A DNA stretch of 64,000 bases from Actinomycetota bacterium. Its GTDB lineage: Bacteria > Actinomycetota > Geothermincolia > Geothermincolales > RBG-13-55-18. Numbering within the stretch: position 1 is the stretch's first letter; every line of letters starts with the position of its first letter. The stretch is from NCBI GenBank assembly GCA_028697145.1, contig JAQVFR010000010.1, positions 1 to 64,000 of the forward strand. The letters run 5' to 3'. The notes under the pieces are model-generated. The model did no database searches and had not been told where the DNA came from. It worked only from the letters and a program-made list of their open reading frames with translations. This document shows positions 50,994 to 59,307 of the stretch, in pieces. The position numbers and the translations under genes were made by a program.

Positions 50994-52532
50994 TTGGAGG
51001 ATTACGTAATCGGCCACGACATCGGGACGGGCGGCTGCAAGAGCGTGCTGGCGAGCACGCAGGGCGAGCTCGTCGCCTCGGCCTTCGAGCCCTACCCCGT
51101 CTATCATCCCAGGAATAACCAGGCCGAGCAGGACCCCGACGACTGGTGGCGCGCGTCGGCGAGGGCTACACGGGATTTGATGGCAGGGAGCGGCGTCGAC
51201 CCCGCAAGGGTGATCGGGATAGGGTTCGCAGGCCAGATGCTGGGGGTGGTCCCCGTGGCAGAGGACGGCGCCCCCTTGCGCAGGGCCATTATATGGCTGG
51301 ACAGCCGCGCCGACGAGCAGGCGGCGAAGCTCATACGCCGTTTCGGCGGCAGGCGGGTGGTCATGCGCGTGGCGGGCGCTATCCCGTCTGGGAAGGACGT
51401 GGTCTGCAAGATCGTGTGGCTGCGGGAGAACGAGCCGGAGGTCTTCCACGCCACCCGCTTCTTTCTCGATGCCACGGGATACCTCGTTTACCGCGCCACG
51501 GGAGAGATGGTCTTGGACCACACCGGAGCCGGGGGAACGGGGATGTTAGGTGGCCGTAAGCGACAGTGGTCCCGCCTGCTGGCGGAGCTGGCCGGCCTGC
51601 CGCTCGAAAAGATGCCTCCCATCAGTTCGAGCATCGACATCATGGGTGCCCTGGGGGATGATGCCGCGCGCGTAATGGGGCTGGGGAGCGAAACGCAGGT
51701 GATCGCGGGTATGGCCGACATCCCCGCGGCCGCGGCAGGCTCAGGCGCCCTGGAGGATGGGGAAGCCCATATCAATATCGGCACCTCGAGCTGGCTCTGC
51801 ATCTCCGTGTCCCGGCCGCGCAACCTGGGGAAATACGGGATCGCGCCCGTAGTCTCCGCGGACCCGGAGATGTACCTCATGATAGGCGAGTCGGAGACGG
51901 CAGGGGCCTGCCTGGGGTGGTTCGCGAAGAACCTCTGCCGCTGCGCTGACGCGCGGGGACCGGCCGGAGAGGGCGAGACATTCCGGGACCTGGACGAGAT
52001 CGCGCGGCAGGTGGAGCCCGGCGCGGGCAGGCTGCTCTTCGCGCCCTGGATGTTCGGGGAGAGGTCGCCGGTGACCGACACCAGCATCCGCGCTGCTTTC
52101 GTAAACCTCGGGCTGGAACACAAGAGAGAGCACCTGCTGCGGGCCGTGTACGAGGGGGTGGCTTACAACCTGCGCTGGCTGCTGGATGCGGCCGCGGGCG
52201 CCGGTCTGGCCTGCGACCCCCTGCGCGCCATCGGTGGGGGTGCCAAGAGCGACGTGTGGATGCAGATCGTCGCGGACGTGACCCGGCGCCGCGTGGATGC
52301 CGTCGAGCATGCGCAGGAAGCGGGAGCGATGGGTTGCGCCCTGGCGTCGGCGCTGGCCGTGGGGGGAGGAGGCTCCTTCAAGGAGATAAAGAGAGCGGTA
52401 CGTGTCAGGGAGTCTTTCGAGCCGCGCGAGGAATGCTGCCGCATATATGACGGGATGTACGGCGCTTTCCGCCGCATCTACCCCGGGCTCCGCGGCGCCT
52501 GCGCCAGGCTCAACTGCACGGCCGCCCCTTGA
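50994..52532 (+). CDS. FGGY-family carbohydrate kinase (xylulokinase-like)
   Basis: A 512-residue sugar kinase with the actin-like fold. The phosphate 1 loop is VIGHDIGTGGCKSVLAST, FAGQMLGVVPVAEDG carries the substrate site, WLDSRADEQ is typical of xylulokinase-like members, and AIGGGAKSDVWMQIVADV is the adenosine site. It phosphorylates a pentulose or related polyol with ATP. The start is TTG 50994, with GGGAGGGAGG about eight bases upstream. An ATG four bases before it is out of frame. It is followed by a DUF1638 gene, with no sugar isomerase or transporter near it, so the substrate is not indicated. Confidence 0.88.
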   Translation: MEDYVIGHDIGTGGCKSVLASTQGELVASAFEPYPVYHPRNNQAEQDPDDWWRASARATRDLMAGSGVDPARVIGIGFAGQMLGVVPVAEDGAPLRRAIIWLDSRADEQAAKLIRRFGGRRVVMRVAGAIPSGKDVVCKIVWLRENEPEVFHATRFFLDATGYLVYRATGEMVLDHTGAGGTGMLGGRKRQWSRLLAELAGLPLEKMPPISSSIDIMGALGDDAARVMGLGSETQVIAGMADIPAAAAGSGALEDGEAHINIGTSSWLCISVSRPRNLGKYGIAPVVSADPEMYLMIGESETAGACLGWFAKNLCRCADARGPAGEGETFRDLDEIARQVEPGAGRLLFAPWMFGERSPVTDTSIRAAFVNLGLEHKREHLLRAVYEGVAYNLRWLLDAAAGAGLACDPLRAIGGGAKSDVWMQIVADVTRRRVDAVEHAQEAGAMGCALASALAVGGGGSFKEIKRAVRVRESFEPREECCRIYDGMYGAFRRIYPGLRGACARLNCTAAP

Positions 52533-52694
52533 GGTACGGGCGCACGGAAGCCCCGGCTATTAGGCGGAAGACTCGCAGGAGTCCGAACGCGGGGCTGCCC
52601 CATGTGCTCCGCCCCGCCGGGGGGTACAATACTGGCGGAACGGAAACACGGTCCACGGGGATGACGAGCGCGAGCATCCGGATGGGAGAAAGCA

Positions 52695-53363
52695 ATGGGT
52701 GAAGACAACGGAACCGCGAGGAAGATAATCGCCTGCGCTACGGTTGCGGAGGAACTGCGCCTCATGGGCGTTCCCGAGGGCGAACTGCTGGAGCTCGAAT
52801 TCGGTCTGCATGTTTATCCGGATAAACTGCGCGAGACCCTGCAGGGGGAGATAGACGCCGTGCCGGGCGAGGGAGACATAGTCCTGGGTTACGGCCTGTG
52901 CTCCAATGCCGCGGTGGGGCTGGTATCGCGGACGCACCGCATCATCATCCCCCGCGTTGACGACTGCATAGCGCTCTTCCTGGGCTCGAGGCGGGAACAC
53001 CTGAGGAGGCTGCGGGAGGAGCCAGGCACCTATTTTCTGACCAAGGGATGGATCAGGGCCGCGGAACTGCCCATAAACGATTACCTGCGCATGGTGGAGA
53101 GATATGGAGAGGAAAGGGCGCTGCGCGTGACCAGGGTGATGCTGGCGAACTACAAACGCGTCGTCCTCATCAACACCGGAAACTACCGGCTGGACGAATT
53201 CCGGGCGGCGGCTCGATCCATGGCCGATACCCTGGAGCTGAACTACGAGGAGATCCCCGGGTCCAACCGCATGCTGCGCGCCATGCTCGACGGGGACTGG
53301 GATTCCGAGTACGTGATCGTCGAGCCCGGCGAAGAGACCACCCTGGCGATGTTCCTGGAATAG
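52695..53363 (+). CDS. DUF1638 family protein
   Basis: A 222-residue DUF1638 protein. It begins with the family's KIIACATVAEELRLMGV, then LHVYPDKLRETLQGEID, VLGYGLCSNAAVGL, and IPRVDDCIALFLGSR. C-terminal EPGEETTLAMFLE is similar to relatives. DUF1638 genes are often seen beside corrinoid methyltransferase genes in anaerobes and may bind a corrinoid or methyl substrate, but no activity is established. Here the neighbours are a FGGY kinase and the tRNA/tuf region, although three UroD-like genes are in the same window. ATG 52695 is preceded by GGGAGAAAGCA. Confidence 0.82.
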   Translation: MGEDNGTARKIIACATVAEELRLMGVPEGELLELEFGLHVYPDKLRETLQGEIDAVPGEGDIVLGYGLCSNAAVGLVSRTHRIIIPRVDDCIALFLGSRREHLRRLREEPGTYFLTKGWIRAAELPINDYLRMVERYGEERALRVTRVMLANYKRVVLINTGNYRLDEFRAAARSMADTLELNYEEIPGSNRMLRAMLDGDWDSEYVIVEPGEETTLAMFLE

Positions 53364-53405
53364 GACCTGACCCCATCTTACCTACAGACCACGGCTCCCG
53401 GATTG

Positions 53406-53434
53406 TTGTTTCGTCGATTTCGTTGGTGTAACAT
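53406..53434 (+). promoter_or_regulatory. Promoter of the tRNA-tuf operon
   Basis: TTGTTT (53406-53411) and TAACAT (53429-53434), spacing 17, lie 25 bases before tRNA-Thr. Plausible as start of the tRNA-tuf transcript. Only moderate agreement with consensus. Confidence 0.5.
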
Positions 53435-53458
53435 AATTAGCGCGCTGGAGATTGACGA

Positions 53459-53534
53459 GCCCGCTTAGCTCAGCAGGTAGAGCACATCCATGGTAAGGAT
53501 GGGGTCAGCAGTTCGAATCTGCTAGCGGGCTCCA
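53459..53534 (+). tRNA. tRNA-Thr (GGT anticodon)
   Basis: A full 76-base cloverleaf with CCA encoded. Acceptor arm GCCCGCT pairs with AGCGGGC, the anticodon stem CATCC/GGATG holds loop ATGGTAA with anticodon GGT, and the T-loop is GTTCGAATC. Followed 16 bases later by tRNA-Met. tRNA genes ahead of tuf match the classic tufB arrangement. Confidence 0.95.
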
Positions 53535-53550
53535 TTTTTTCCACCCGCGT

Positions 53551-53627
53551 GGCGGTGTAGCTCAGTTGGTTAGAGCGCACGGTTCATACCCGTGAGGTCA
53601 GAGGTTCAAATCCTCTCACCGCTACCA
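53551..53627 (+). tRNA. tRNA with CAT anticodon (elongator Met most likely)
   Basis: A 77-base cloverleaf with CCA encoded. Acceptor GGCGGTG with CACCGCT, anticodon stem CACGG/CCGTG, loop TTCATAC, anticodon CAT. Position 1-72 forms a G-T pair rather than the mismatch of initiator tRNA, so this is elongator Met. An Ile2 tRNA (lysidine-modified CAT) cannot be excluded by sight. Confidence 0.92.
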
Positions 53628-53715
53628 GCGATCTGATACGGGCGCAGCCGTACATATAAGGGTGTCAGTCGGAGCCCCCATGTCGGGCTTCGAGCCATTA
53701 TCCAGGAGGAATAAA

Positions 53716-54918
53716 ATGGCCAAGAAGAAATTCGAGAGGACCAAGCCCCATGTGAACGTGGGAACCATCGGACACGTGGACCACGGCAAGACCACGCTCA
53801 CCTCGGCCATCACCATGTGCCTGTCCAACCAGGGCCAGGAGGTGGAGGTGCGGTCCTTCGACTCCATAGACAACGCCCCAGAGGAGAAGGAGCGCGGCAT
53901 CACCATCGCCATCGCCCACGTGGAGTACCAGACGGAGAAGCGGCACTACGCCCACGTTGACTGCCCGGGGCACGCCGACTACATCAAGAACATGATCACC
54001 GGCGCCGCCCAGATGGACGGGGCCATCCTGGTGGTCTCCGCGGCCGACGGCCCCATGCCCCAGACGCGCGAGCACATCGTGCTGGCCCGCCAGGTGGGCG
54101 TCCCCGCCATGGTGGTCTACTTGAACAAGGCGGACATGGTAGACGACCCCGAGCTGCTGGAGCTGGTGGAGATGGAGGTGCGCGAACTCCTCACCGAGTA
54201 CGAGTTCCCCGGCGACGACATCCCGGTCATCGCGGGCTCGGCCCTCAAGGCCATGGAGTGCGGCTGCGGCAAGAGGGAGTGCGAGGCCTGCGGGTCGGTC
54301 ATGGAGCTCATGGACGCCGTGGACGACTACATCCCCACCCCCACCCGCGACGTGGACAAGCCCTTCCTCCTGGCCATCGAGGACGTATTCTCCATCACCG
54401 GCCGCGGCACCGTGGTCACCGGCCGCATCGAGCGCGGGGCCATCCACACCGGGGACGAGGTGGAGATCGTGGGCATCCGCCCCACCAAGAAGACGGTGGT
54501 CACCGGGGTGGAGATGTTCAGAAAGATCCTGGACGAGGGACAGGCCGGGGACAACGTGGGGCTGCTCCTGCGCGGCATCGGCCGCAAGGACGTGGAGCGC
54601 GGCCAGGTGGTGGCCATACCCGGCTCCATCACCCCCCACACCGAGTTCAAGGCCCAGGTCTACGTGCTCTCGCGCGAGGAGGGGGGCCGCCATACTCCCT
54701 TCTTTTCCGGCTACCGCCCCCAGTTCTACTTCCGCACCACCGACATCACCGGCACCGTCACCCTCTCCGAGGGAGTGGAGATGGTCATGCCCGGCGACAA
54801 CACGGAGATGGACCTGGAGCTCATCAACCCCATCGCCATGGAGGAAGGCCTGCGCTTCGCCATCCGCGAGGGGGGCCGTACCGTGGGAGCCGGAAGGGTC
54901 ACGGAGATAAAGAAGTGA
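53716..54918 (+). CDS. tuf: Translation elongation factor Tu
   Basis: A 400-residue EF-Tu, the GTPase that delivers aminoacyl-tRNA to the ribosome. GTP-binding motifs are [21 protein letters not shown] and GSALK. Domains 2 and 3 are complete ([14 protein letters not shown] to the C-terminal [12 protein letters not shown]). Unusual is a cysteine-rich insertion after the SALK motif: C182-G-C184, C189 and C192 in [13 protein letters not shown], which could hold a metal ion. The ATG has AGGAGG eight bases upstream. It is located behind two tRNA genes and before rpmG and secE, as in tufB operons. Confidence 0.98.
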   Translation: MAKKKFERTKPHVNVGTIGHVDHGKTTLTSAITMCLSNQGQEVEVRSFDSIDNAPEEKERGITIAIAHVEYQTEKRHYAHVDCPGHADYIKNMITGAAQMDGAILVVSAADGPMPQTREHIVLARQVGVPAMVVYLNKADMVDDPELLELVEMEVRELLTEYEFPGDDIPVIAGSALKAMECGCGKRECEACGSVMELMDAVDDYIPTPTRDVDKPFLLAIEDVFSITGRGTVVTGRIERGAIHTGDEVEIVGIRPTKKTVVTGVEMFRKILDEGQAGDNVGLLLRGIGRKDVERGQVVAIPGSITPHTEFKAQVYVLSREEGGRHTPFFSGYRPQFYFRTTDITGTVTLSEGVEMVMPGDNTEMDLELINPIAMEEGLRFAIREGGRTVGAGRVTEIKK

Positions 54919-54956
54919 TCGGAAAGACCAGGGATTTGATGTTTGTTCGATCGCAT

Positions 54957-55090
54957 ACGTGCCAGGCCTGCATGATGGAAGACGGGTATCAGGTCTCCAC
55001 ATGAAAACATGGAGGCGCTGACACGCCGAGTAATCAATGCGCTGGCACCGTGTCACCGTCCTTCGGAGGCGCCTTCGCCTTAGCGACGCA
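54957..55090 (-). repeat. Structured intergenic repeat, copy A (inverted, degenerate)
   Basis: Reverse-oriented relative of the 86-base repeat at 59034 and 59183. It starts with ACGTGCCAGGCCTGCA and ends with a CCTTCGG...GCCTTCGCC...GCGACGCA part. About 48 extra bases separate the two parts. It fills most of the tuf-rpmG gap. Confidence 0.65.
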
Positions 55091-55171
55091 GGCTGTAGGC
55101 CTTTTTAATTGACACCGACGCAGGGTTTTGATAGCGTAAAGCTTCGGTTTTCGAACGGAAGGTGAAGATAG

Positions 55172-55321
55172 ATGAGAGTACTGGTGACGCTGGCATGCAC
55201 CGAGTGCAAGAGGCGTAACTACGCGACGAAGAAGAACAAGAGCAACGATCCGGACAGGATAGAGCTGAAGAAGTACTGCCGGTGGTGCCGTGCGCATACT
55301 TTGCACCGCGAGACACGCTAG
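55172..55321 (+). CDS. rpmG: 50S ribosomal protein L33
   Basis: A 49-residue L33 of the zinc-binding type, with two CxxC pairs (C9-TE-C12 and C36-RW-C39) that hold zinc in the large ribosomal subunit. The sequence ([20 protein letters not shown], then [17 protein letters not shown]) is diagnostic. ATG with GGAAGGTGAAGAT upstream. It lies before tRNA-Trp and secE, the usual place of rpmG in this operon. Confidence 0.96.
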   Translation: MRVLVTLACTECKRRNYATKKNKSNDPDRIELKKYCRWCRAHTLHRETR

Positions 55322-55396
55322 GCTAATATATTGTAGAGCGAGGAGGGTGCTTGAAGGCTGCCCGCGCAGTGAGCACCCGGCTTTAGGGATAAGCGT

Positions 55397-55473
55397 AGGC
55401 CTGTAGCTCCAACTGGTAGAGCGCCGGTCTCCAAAACCGGAAGTTGGGGGTTCGAATCCCTCCAGGCCTGCCA
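55397..55473 (+). tRNA. tRNA-Trp (CCA anticodon)
   Basis: A 77-base cloverleaf with CCA encoded. Acceptor AGGCCTG pairs with CAGGCCT, anticodon stem CCGGT/ACCGG, loop CTCCAAA with anticodon CCA. Placement between rpmG and secE is common in bacteria. Confidence 0.95.
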
Positions 55474-55500
55474 TTATTTTTGTGAGGAAGAGGAGGCGAA

Positions 55501-55794
55501 GTGCCGAGTCGAGAAATGCGCCGCATGCAGCAGAAGCTGGGCATGGAGAAAAAGCGTGAACAGCTCAAGAAGTCCCGCGGCGGCCGCAAGAAGAGCGGAC
55601 CCAAGAAGCAGAGGGTGACCGTTTCGCAATTCCTCACGGAGGTCCGGGCGGAGATGAAGAAAGTCACCTGGCCGACCAGGGACGAAGTGGTCTCCTACAC
55701 GATAGTGGTCATGGTGACGGTGGTCATCATGGGCGGATTGATCTACTTCGCCGACATCCTGTTCACCAAGCTGGTGGACATAGTCATTTTCTGA
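55501..55794 (+). CDS. secE: Preprotein translocase subunit SecE
   Basis: A 97-residue SecE with one C-terminal membrane span (YTIVVMVTVVIMGGLIYFADI), preceded by the conserved amphipathic helix FLTEVRAEMKKVTWPTRDEV. SecE clamps SecY in the SecYEG channel. A basic N-terminal extension (about 40 residues rich in K, R and G) is typical of actinobacterial-type SecE. The start is GTG 55501 with GAGGAGG upstream. It lies between tRNA-Trp and nusG. Confidence 0.96.
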   Translation: MPSREMRRMQQKLGMEKKREQLKKSRGGRKKSGPKKQRVTVSQFLTEVRAEMKKVTWPTRDEVVSYTIVVMVTVVIMGGLIYFADILFTKLVDIVIF

Positions 55795-55809
55795 TGCAGG
55801 AGCGAGAGC

Positions 55810-56334
55810 ATGGATCCTAGATGGTACGTGATCCACACATACGCCGGTTATGAGAACAAGGTGAAGAGCAATCTCGAGCACCGCATTGAATCCATGGACA
55901 TGGGGGAGATGATCTTCAGGGTGGTCGTCCCCACCGAGGACGTCATGGAGATCAAGGGCGGAAAAAAAGAGGTGGTCCAGAAGAAAATGCTGCCGGGATA
56001 TATCCTGGTGAATATGGAACTCGACGACGACAGCTGGTACGTGGTGCGCAATACCCCGGGCGTTACCGGCTTCGTGGGCTCGAGCGCCAAGCCGACGCCC
56101 CTCACCGAGGGCGAGGCATTGAAGCTGCTCAAGCGCCCGACTACGGAGAAACCGCGGCCGAAGACCGAGTTCGAGGAGGGGATGAGCGTACGGGTGTCCG
56201 CCGGTCCTTTCGCCGACATGAGCGGCACCATTTCCGAGATCAATATCGACCAGAGCAAGCTCAAGGTGATGGTCTCCATATTCGGGCGCGAGACACCGGT
56301 GGAGCTCACCTTCGACCAGGTGAGCAAGCTGTAA
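55810..56334 (+). CDS. nusG: Transcription termination/antitermination protein NusG
   Basis: A 174-residue NusG. The NGN domain ([49 protein letters not shown]) binds RNA polymerase. The KOW domain ([20 protein letters not shown]) binds Rho or ribosome. The start is ATG 55810, just after secE (15 bases), and the next gene is rplK, the usual order. It regulates elongation and couples transcription with translation. Confidence 0.97.
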   Translation: MDPRWYVIHTYAGYENKVKSNLEHRIESMDMGEMIFRVVVPTEDVMEIKGGKKEVVQKKMLPGYILVNMELDDDSWYVVRNTPGVTGFVGSSAKPTPLTEGEALKLLKRPTTEKPRPKTEFEEGMSVRVSAGPFADMSGTISEINIDQSKLKVMVSIFGRETPVELTFDQVSKL

Positions 56335-56351
56335 GGAGGAACAGGAAAAAA

Positions 56352-56777
56352 ATGGCCAAGAAGGTCATAACCAAGATCAAGCTGCAGATAGCCGCCGGCC
56401 AGGCGAACCCCGCCCCTCCGGTCGGCCCTGCCCTGGGCCAGCACGGCGTGAACATCATGGAGTTCTGCAAAGCCTATAATGCCCAGACCCAGTCCCAGGT
56501 GGGGACCATAATCCCGGTGGAGATAACCGTCTACGAGGACCGCAGTTTCTCTTTCGTGACCAAGACCCCGCCGGCGGCGGTCCTGCTCAGGCAGAAGGCG
56601 GGGATCGAGAAGGGCTCCGGCGAGCCCAACGTGCAGAAGGTAGCAAGCATATCCCACAAGGACCTGCTGGATATCGCCGAGCAGAAGATGGCCGATCTGA
56701 ATGCCAGGGACCTGGAGGCGGCCGCACGCATTATCGAGGGGACAGCCCGCAGTATGGGCATAGTGGTAGAACCATAG
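56352..56777 (+). CDS. rplK: 50S ribosomal protein L11
   Basis: A 141-residue L11, standard in length, with [22 protein letters not shown] and the C-terminal RNA-binding part ([26 protein letters not shown]). L11 forms part of the GTPase-associated centre. AAGGAGG lies upstream of the ATG. A duplicated L1-binding leader sits between this gene and rplA. Confidence 0.98.
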   Translation: MAKKVITKIKLQIAAGQANPAPPVGPALGQHGVNIMEFCKAYNAQTQSQVGTIIPVEITVYEDRSFSFVTKTPPAAVLLRQKAGIEKGSGEPNVQKVASISHKDLLDIAEQKMADLNARDLEAAARIIEGTARSMGIVVEP

Positions 56778-56793
56778 GAGAGAGACCATCGCG

Positions 56794-56822
56794 GTGGGAG
56801 GGCGACAGCCCGCGAGGACCAC
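56794..56822 (+). promoter_or_regulatory. L1-binding mRNA motif, copy 1
   Basis: GTGGGAGGGC...GCCC...ACCAC can fold with GTGG/CCAC and GGGC/GCCC stems, mimicking the L1 site of 23S rRNA. Here it precedes a ribosome site and a 13-codon reading frame (GTG 56836 to TAA 56877), rather than rplA itself. Confidence 0.6.
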
Positions 56823-56835
56823 GGAGGTGAACAGA

Positions 56836-56877
56836 GTGAACCCCTGTCGGATATCTCGACCCCATGCGATTGTGTAA
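56836..56877 (+). other. Possible 13-codon upstream reading frame behind L1 motif copy 1
   Basis: GTG at 56836 with the same ribosome-site context (CGGAGGTGAACAGA) as rplA reads 13 codons (MNPCRISRPHAIV) to TAA. It looks like a decayed or regulatory duplicate of the rplA start. Translation is unproven. Confidence 0.35.
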
Positions 56878-56908
56878 ACAACGGATACACCCTTACTTTC
56901 CGCTTGAT

Positions 56909-56936
56909 GTGGGAGGGTGAGAACCCGCGAGCACCA
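56909..56936 (+). promoter_or_regulatory. L1-binding mRNA motif, copy 2 (rplA autoregulation)
   Basis: GTGGGAGGGT...ACCC...CACCAC, the second copy, ends next to the rplA ribosome site (CGGAGG). L1 bound here would block rplA translation, as is known for L1 autoregulation in other bacteria. Confidence 0.65.
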
Positions 56937-56950
56937 CGGAGGTGAACGGA

Positions 56951-57673
56951 GTGAAGAAGAGAAGCAAGCGTTATCAGCAGGCGCTCGAGCTCTACGACCG
57001 CCAGAAGTTGTATCACCCCAGGGAGGCGGTGGCCATAATCGTAAAGATGCCCGGCGGCCGCTTCGATGAAACGGTGGAGGTAGCTTTCCACCTGGGTGTC
57101 GACCCCCGCAAAGCCGACCAGATGATCCGGGGCACCGTGAGCCTGCCCCACGGTACGGGCAAGGAGATGCGGGTGCTCGTCATAGCGCAGGGGGACAAAG
57201 CGCGAGATGCAGAAACAGCGGGTGCGGATTACGTGGGCGGGCCCGAGATGCTGGAGAAGATCCAGGGCGGATGGTTCGAATTCGACGCCATGATCGCCAC
57301 CCCGGATATGATGTCACAGGTCGGGAAGCTGGGCAAGCTGTTGGGTCCGCGCGGCCTCATGCCCAACCCCAAGGTCGGCACGGTGACCTTCGAGGTCGAA
57401 AAGGCGGTGAGGGACATCAAGGCGGGAAAGATCGAGTACCGTGTCGACCGCCAGGGAAACCTGCACCTCATCCTGGGCAAGAAGAGCTTCGACGAGCAGA
57501 AGCTGCTCGAAAACTACGTGACGGTGCTGGAGGAGATCATCCGCGCCAAGCCGGCCGCGGCCAAGGGACGTTATATCAAGAGCATCACCCTCGCCGTCTC
57601 CATGGGGCCGGGGGTGAAGGTGGACCCGACCATAGTCAGGGATATCCTCGCGGAGGAGGAAGCCACGGCCTAG
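56951..57673 (+). CDS. rplA: 50S ribosomal protein L1
   Basis: A 240-residue L1, which forms the mobile stalk at the E site and also regulates its own mRNA. It reads [20 protein letters not shown], then [20 protein letters not shown] and [20 protein letters not shown], the L1 signature. GTG 56951 is preferred, as CGGAGG is nine bases upstream. GTG 56942 would overlap the ribosome site. The gene follows a double leader motif and ends before repeat copy B. Confidence 0.97.
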   Translation: MKKRSKRYQQALELYDRQKLYHPREAVAIIVKMPGGRFDETVEVAFHLGVDPRKADQMIRGTVSLPHGTGKEMRVLVIAQGDKARDAETAGADYVGGPEMLEKIQGGWFEFDAMIATPDMMSQVGKLGKLLGPRGLMPNPKVGTVTFEVEKAVRDIKAGKIEYRVDRQGNLHLILGKKSFDEQKLLENYVTVLEEIIRAKPAAAKGRYIKSITLAVSMGPGVKVDPTIVRDILAEEEATA

Positions 57674-57714
57674 AGGCAACGAACGTCGGGAATTTTCTCA
57701 TGCGATTGACGGAA

Positions 57715-57834
57715 TGCATCGCGAAAGCGACGGCGCCGCCCGAAGGAAGGTGACGCAGTGTCCCAGCGCCTGGACTCTGGTCGCGAGCAGCGAAGCGATG
57801 TGATGGTCTTGAGTTTAATCCAGGCCTGGCACGT
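57715..57834 (+). repeat. Structured intergenic repeat, copy B (degenerate)
   Basis: Plus-strand relative of the 86-base repeat. It starts TGCATCGCGAAAGCGA and ends CAGGCCTGGCACGT, with an extra segment of about 35 bases in the middle. It lies between rplA and the L10 leader. Confidence 0.7.
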
Positions 57835-57844
57835 GTGCGTTCCG

Positions 57845-58003
57845 GCCAGGGCAGAAGCTTGACTGACGGGTGCGTCCGTGGTAGGTTTGTCGCTGTCGGG
57901 CCTGAGAAGCGGGCGTCCGTAAGGGCTTAATCCGTACCCGCGGAGGCTGGAGGTACACGAACAAGTGACCCCTTGCTCTTCGCGAGGGGTTTTAGTTTAC
58001 GGG
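57845..58003 (+). promoter_or_regulatory. L10 leader region with attenuator hairpin
   Basis: The 160 bases before rplJ show a GC-rich folded part (near 57900-57955, with CCGCGGAGGCTGGAGG) where an L10(L12)4-binding leader is expected. They end in a terminator-like hairpin: a 9-bp stem at 57968-57976/57982-57990 (one G-T pair), then TTTTAGTTT. L10-controlled attenuation of rplJL is known in other bacteria. The detailed fold here is inferred. Confidence 0.6.
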
Positions 58004-58011
58004 AGGAAAGT

Positions 58012-58536
58012 ATGGCGAAAGCGGAAAAGATGGCCAGGGTTGAGGAGATCAGGCGGATGTTCCTCGAACACCGGGTGGTCTTCCTGACCGACTTCAGCGG
58101 ACTGACCGTGGAGGAGATCAACAACCTGCGCTTCCAGCTGCGCGATACGGGAGCGGAATACCGCGTGCTCAAGAACACGCTCACCCTGCGGGCGATCACC
58201 GGCACCGATTACGAGGACATGGGGGAGCTCATGACCGGACCGATCGCGGCCGCGTTCGTCGCGGGAGATCCCATGACCGTGGCCAAGGAGCTGATCGCCT
58301 TCGCGCGCAACAACCAGAAACTCGAGATCAAGGGCGGCTTTATGGAGGGCAAAGTGCTGAAGGCCGCCGACGTGCGCAGCATCGCGACGCTGCCCTCCCG
58401 CGAGGTCCTGTTGGCGAAGGTCGGCGGCGCCCTCAAGTCACCGTTGTATGGGCTGCATAACGTGCTTTCCGGGCCGTACCGCAAGCTCGCCTATGCTCTG
58501 CAGGCGGTGGCGGATTCTAAGTCGGAGGCTGCCTGA
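58012..58536 (+). CDS. rplJ: 50S ribosomal protein L10
   Basis: A 174-residue L10, the base of the L7/L12 stalk. It reads RMFLEHRVVFLTDFSGLTVE, LRDTGAEYRVLKNTLTLRAI and PIAAAFVAGDPMTVAKELIA, diagnostic of L10, with a C-terminal helix (LHNVLSGPYRKLAYALQAV) that binds L12 dimers. ATG 58012 with GGGAGGAAAG upstream. The leader with attenuator precedes it and rplL follows by 61 bases. Confidence 0.98.
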   Translation: MAKAEKMARVEEIRRMFLEHRVVFLTDFSGLTVEEINNLRFQLRDTGAEYRVLKNTLTLRAITGTDYEDMGELMTGPIAAAFVAGDPMTVAKELIAFARNNQKLEIKGGFMEGKVLKAADVRSIATLPSREVLLAKVGGALKSPLYGLHNVLSGPYRKLAYALQAVADSKSEAA

Positions 58537-58597
58537 TAACGCGGCTCCCCACGGGGACGCCGGTATTGAGGCGATATCTTACCTGGAGGTGTGAGAA

Positions 58598-59002
58598 TTG
58601 GCGGAAAAGAAGAAGATCAGCCCGGAGGAAATGCTCGATGCCATCGATGCCATGACCGTGCTCGAGCTCAACGAGCTGGTTAAGGCGCTCGAGGAGAAGT
58701 ACGGCGTCACCGCCGCGGCCCCGATGGCCGTGATGGCGGGCGGCGCGGCCGCTGCCGCGGGAGGAGAGGAAGGCGGCGAGGAAGCCGAGAAGACGGAGTT
58801 CGACGTCGTGCTCCTGGCGGCCGGGGACCGCAAGGTCCAGGTCATCAAGGAGGTTAAGGCAATCACCGGGCTGGGCCTGAAAGAGGCAAAGGCGTTGGTG
58901 GATGATTCTCCCAAGGCCGTCAAGGAGAAGGTCTCGAGGGACGAGGCCGACCGCCTCGCCGAGCAGCTGCGCGAGGCCGGCGCCCAGGTAGAGATCAAAT
59001 AA
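58598..59002 (+). CDS. rplL: 50S ribosomal protein L7/L12
   Basis: A 134-residue L7/L12, slightly long because of a glycine/alanine/glutamate hinge ([18 protein letters not shown]). N-terminal dimer domain [21 protein letters not shown]-terminal factor-binding domain [20 protein letters not shown] and [17 protein letters not shown]. The start is TTG 58598 with CTGGAGGTG upstream. The protein recruits EF-Tu and EF-G to the ribosome. Confidence 0.98.
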   Translation: MAEKKKISPEEMLDAIDAMTVLELNELVKALEEKYGVTAAAPMAVMAGGAAAAAGGEEGGEEAEKTEFDVVLLAAGDRKVQVIKEVKAITGLGLKEAKALVDDSPKAVKEKVSRDEADRLAEQLREAGAQVEIK

Positions 59003-59033
59003 CCGACGATTTAATACTTACGTAACGATAGTC

Positions 59034-59119
59034 TGCATCGCGAAAGCGATGGCGACGCCCGAAGGGCGGCGACACAGTGCCAGCGCCTTCACGCCTCCGA
59101 GCGTGCAGGCCTGGCACGT
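59034..59119 (+). repeat. 86-bp structured repeat, copy C
   Basis: Identical over all 86 bases to copy D at 59183. It contains hairpins CATCGC-GAAA-GCGATG, CGCCC-GAA-GGGCG and CGTGC...GCACG. The gap of 305 bases after rplL (59003-59307) is made almost wholly of copies C and D, with 63 unrelated bases between them. Confidence 0.92.
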
Positions 59120-59182
59120 ATGCATCTGCGCAACCCACGCTCGATCGATAATCCGCTTGTCTGCGCACATACCTCCGTGGTT

Positions 59183-59268
59183 TGCATCGCGAAAGCGATG
59201 GCGACGCCCGAAGGGCGGCGACACAGTGCCAGCGCCTTCACGCCTCCGAGCGTGCAGGCCTGGCACGT
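59183..59268 (+). repeat. 86-bp structured repeat, copy D
   Basis: Perfect direct copy of 59034-59119. Perfect identity in a non-coding region implies recent duplication or active spread. Confidence 0.92.
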
Positions 59269-59307
59269 GTACGTTTGGATCATGGAACGAACGGATGTAC
59301 GCAGACA

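Noticed and set aside
59034-59268. CRISPR array from the identical repeats after rplL
   Set aside because: Only two perfect copies of 86 bases with one 63-base spacer, internal hairpins, relatives in other gaps, and no cas genes.
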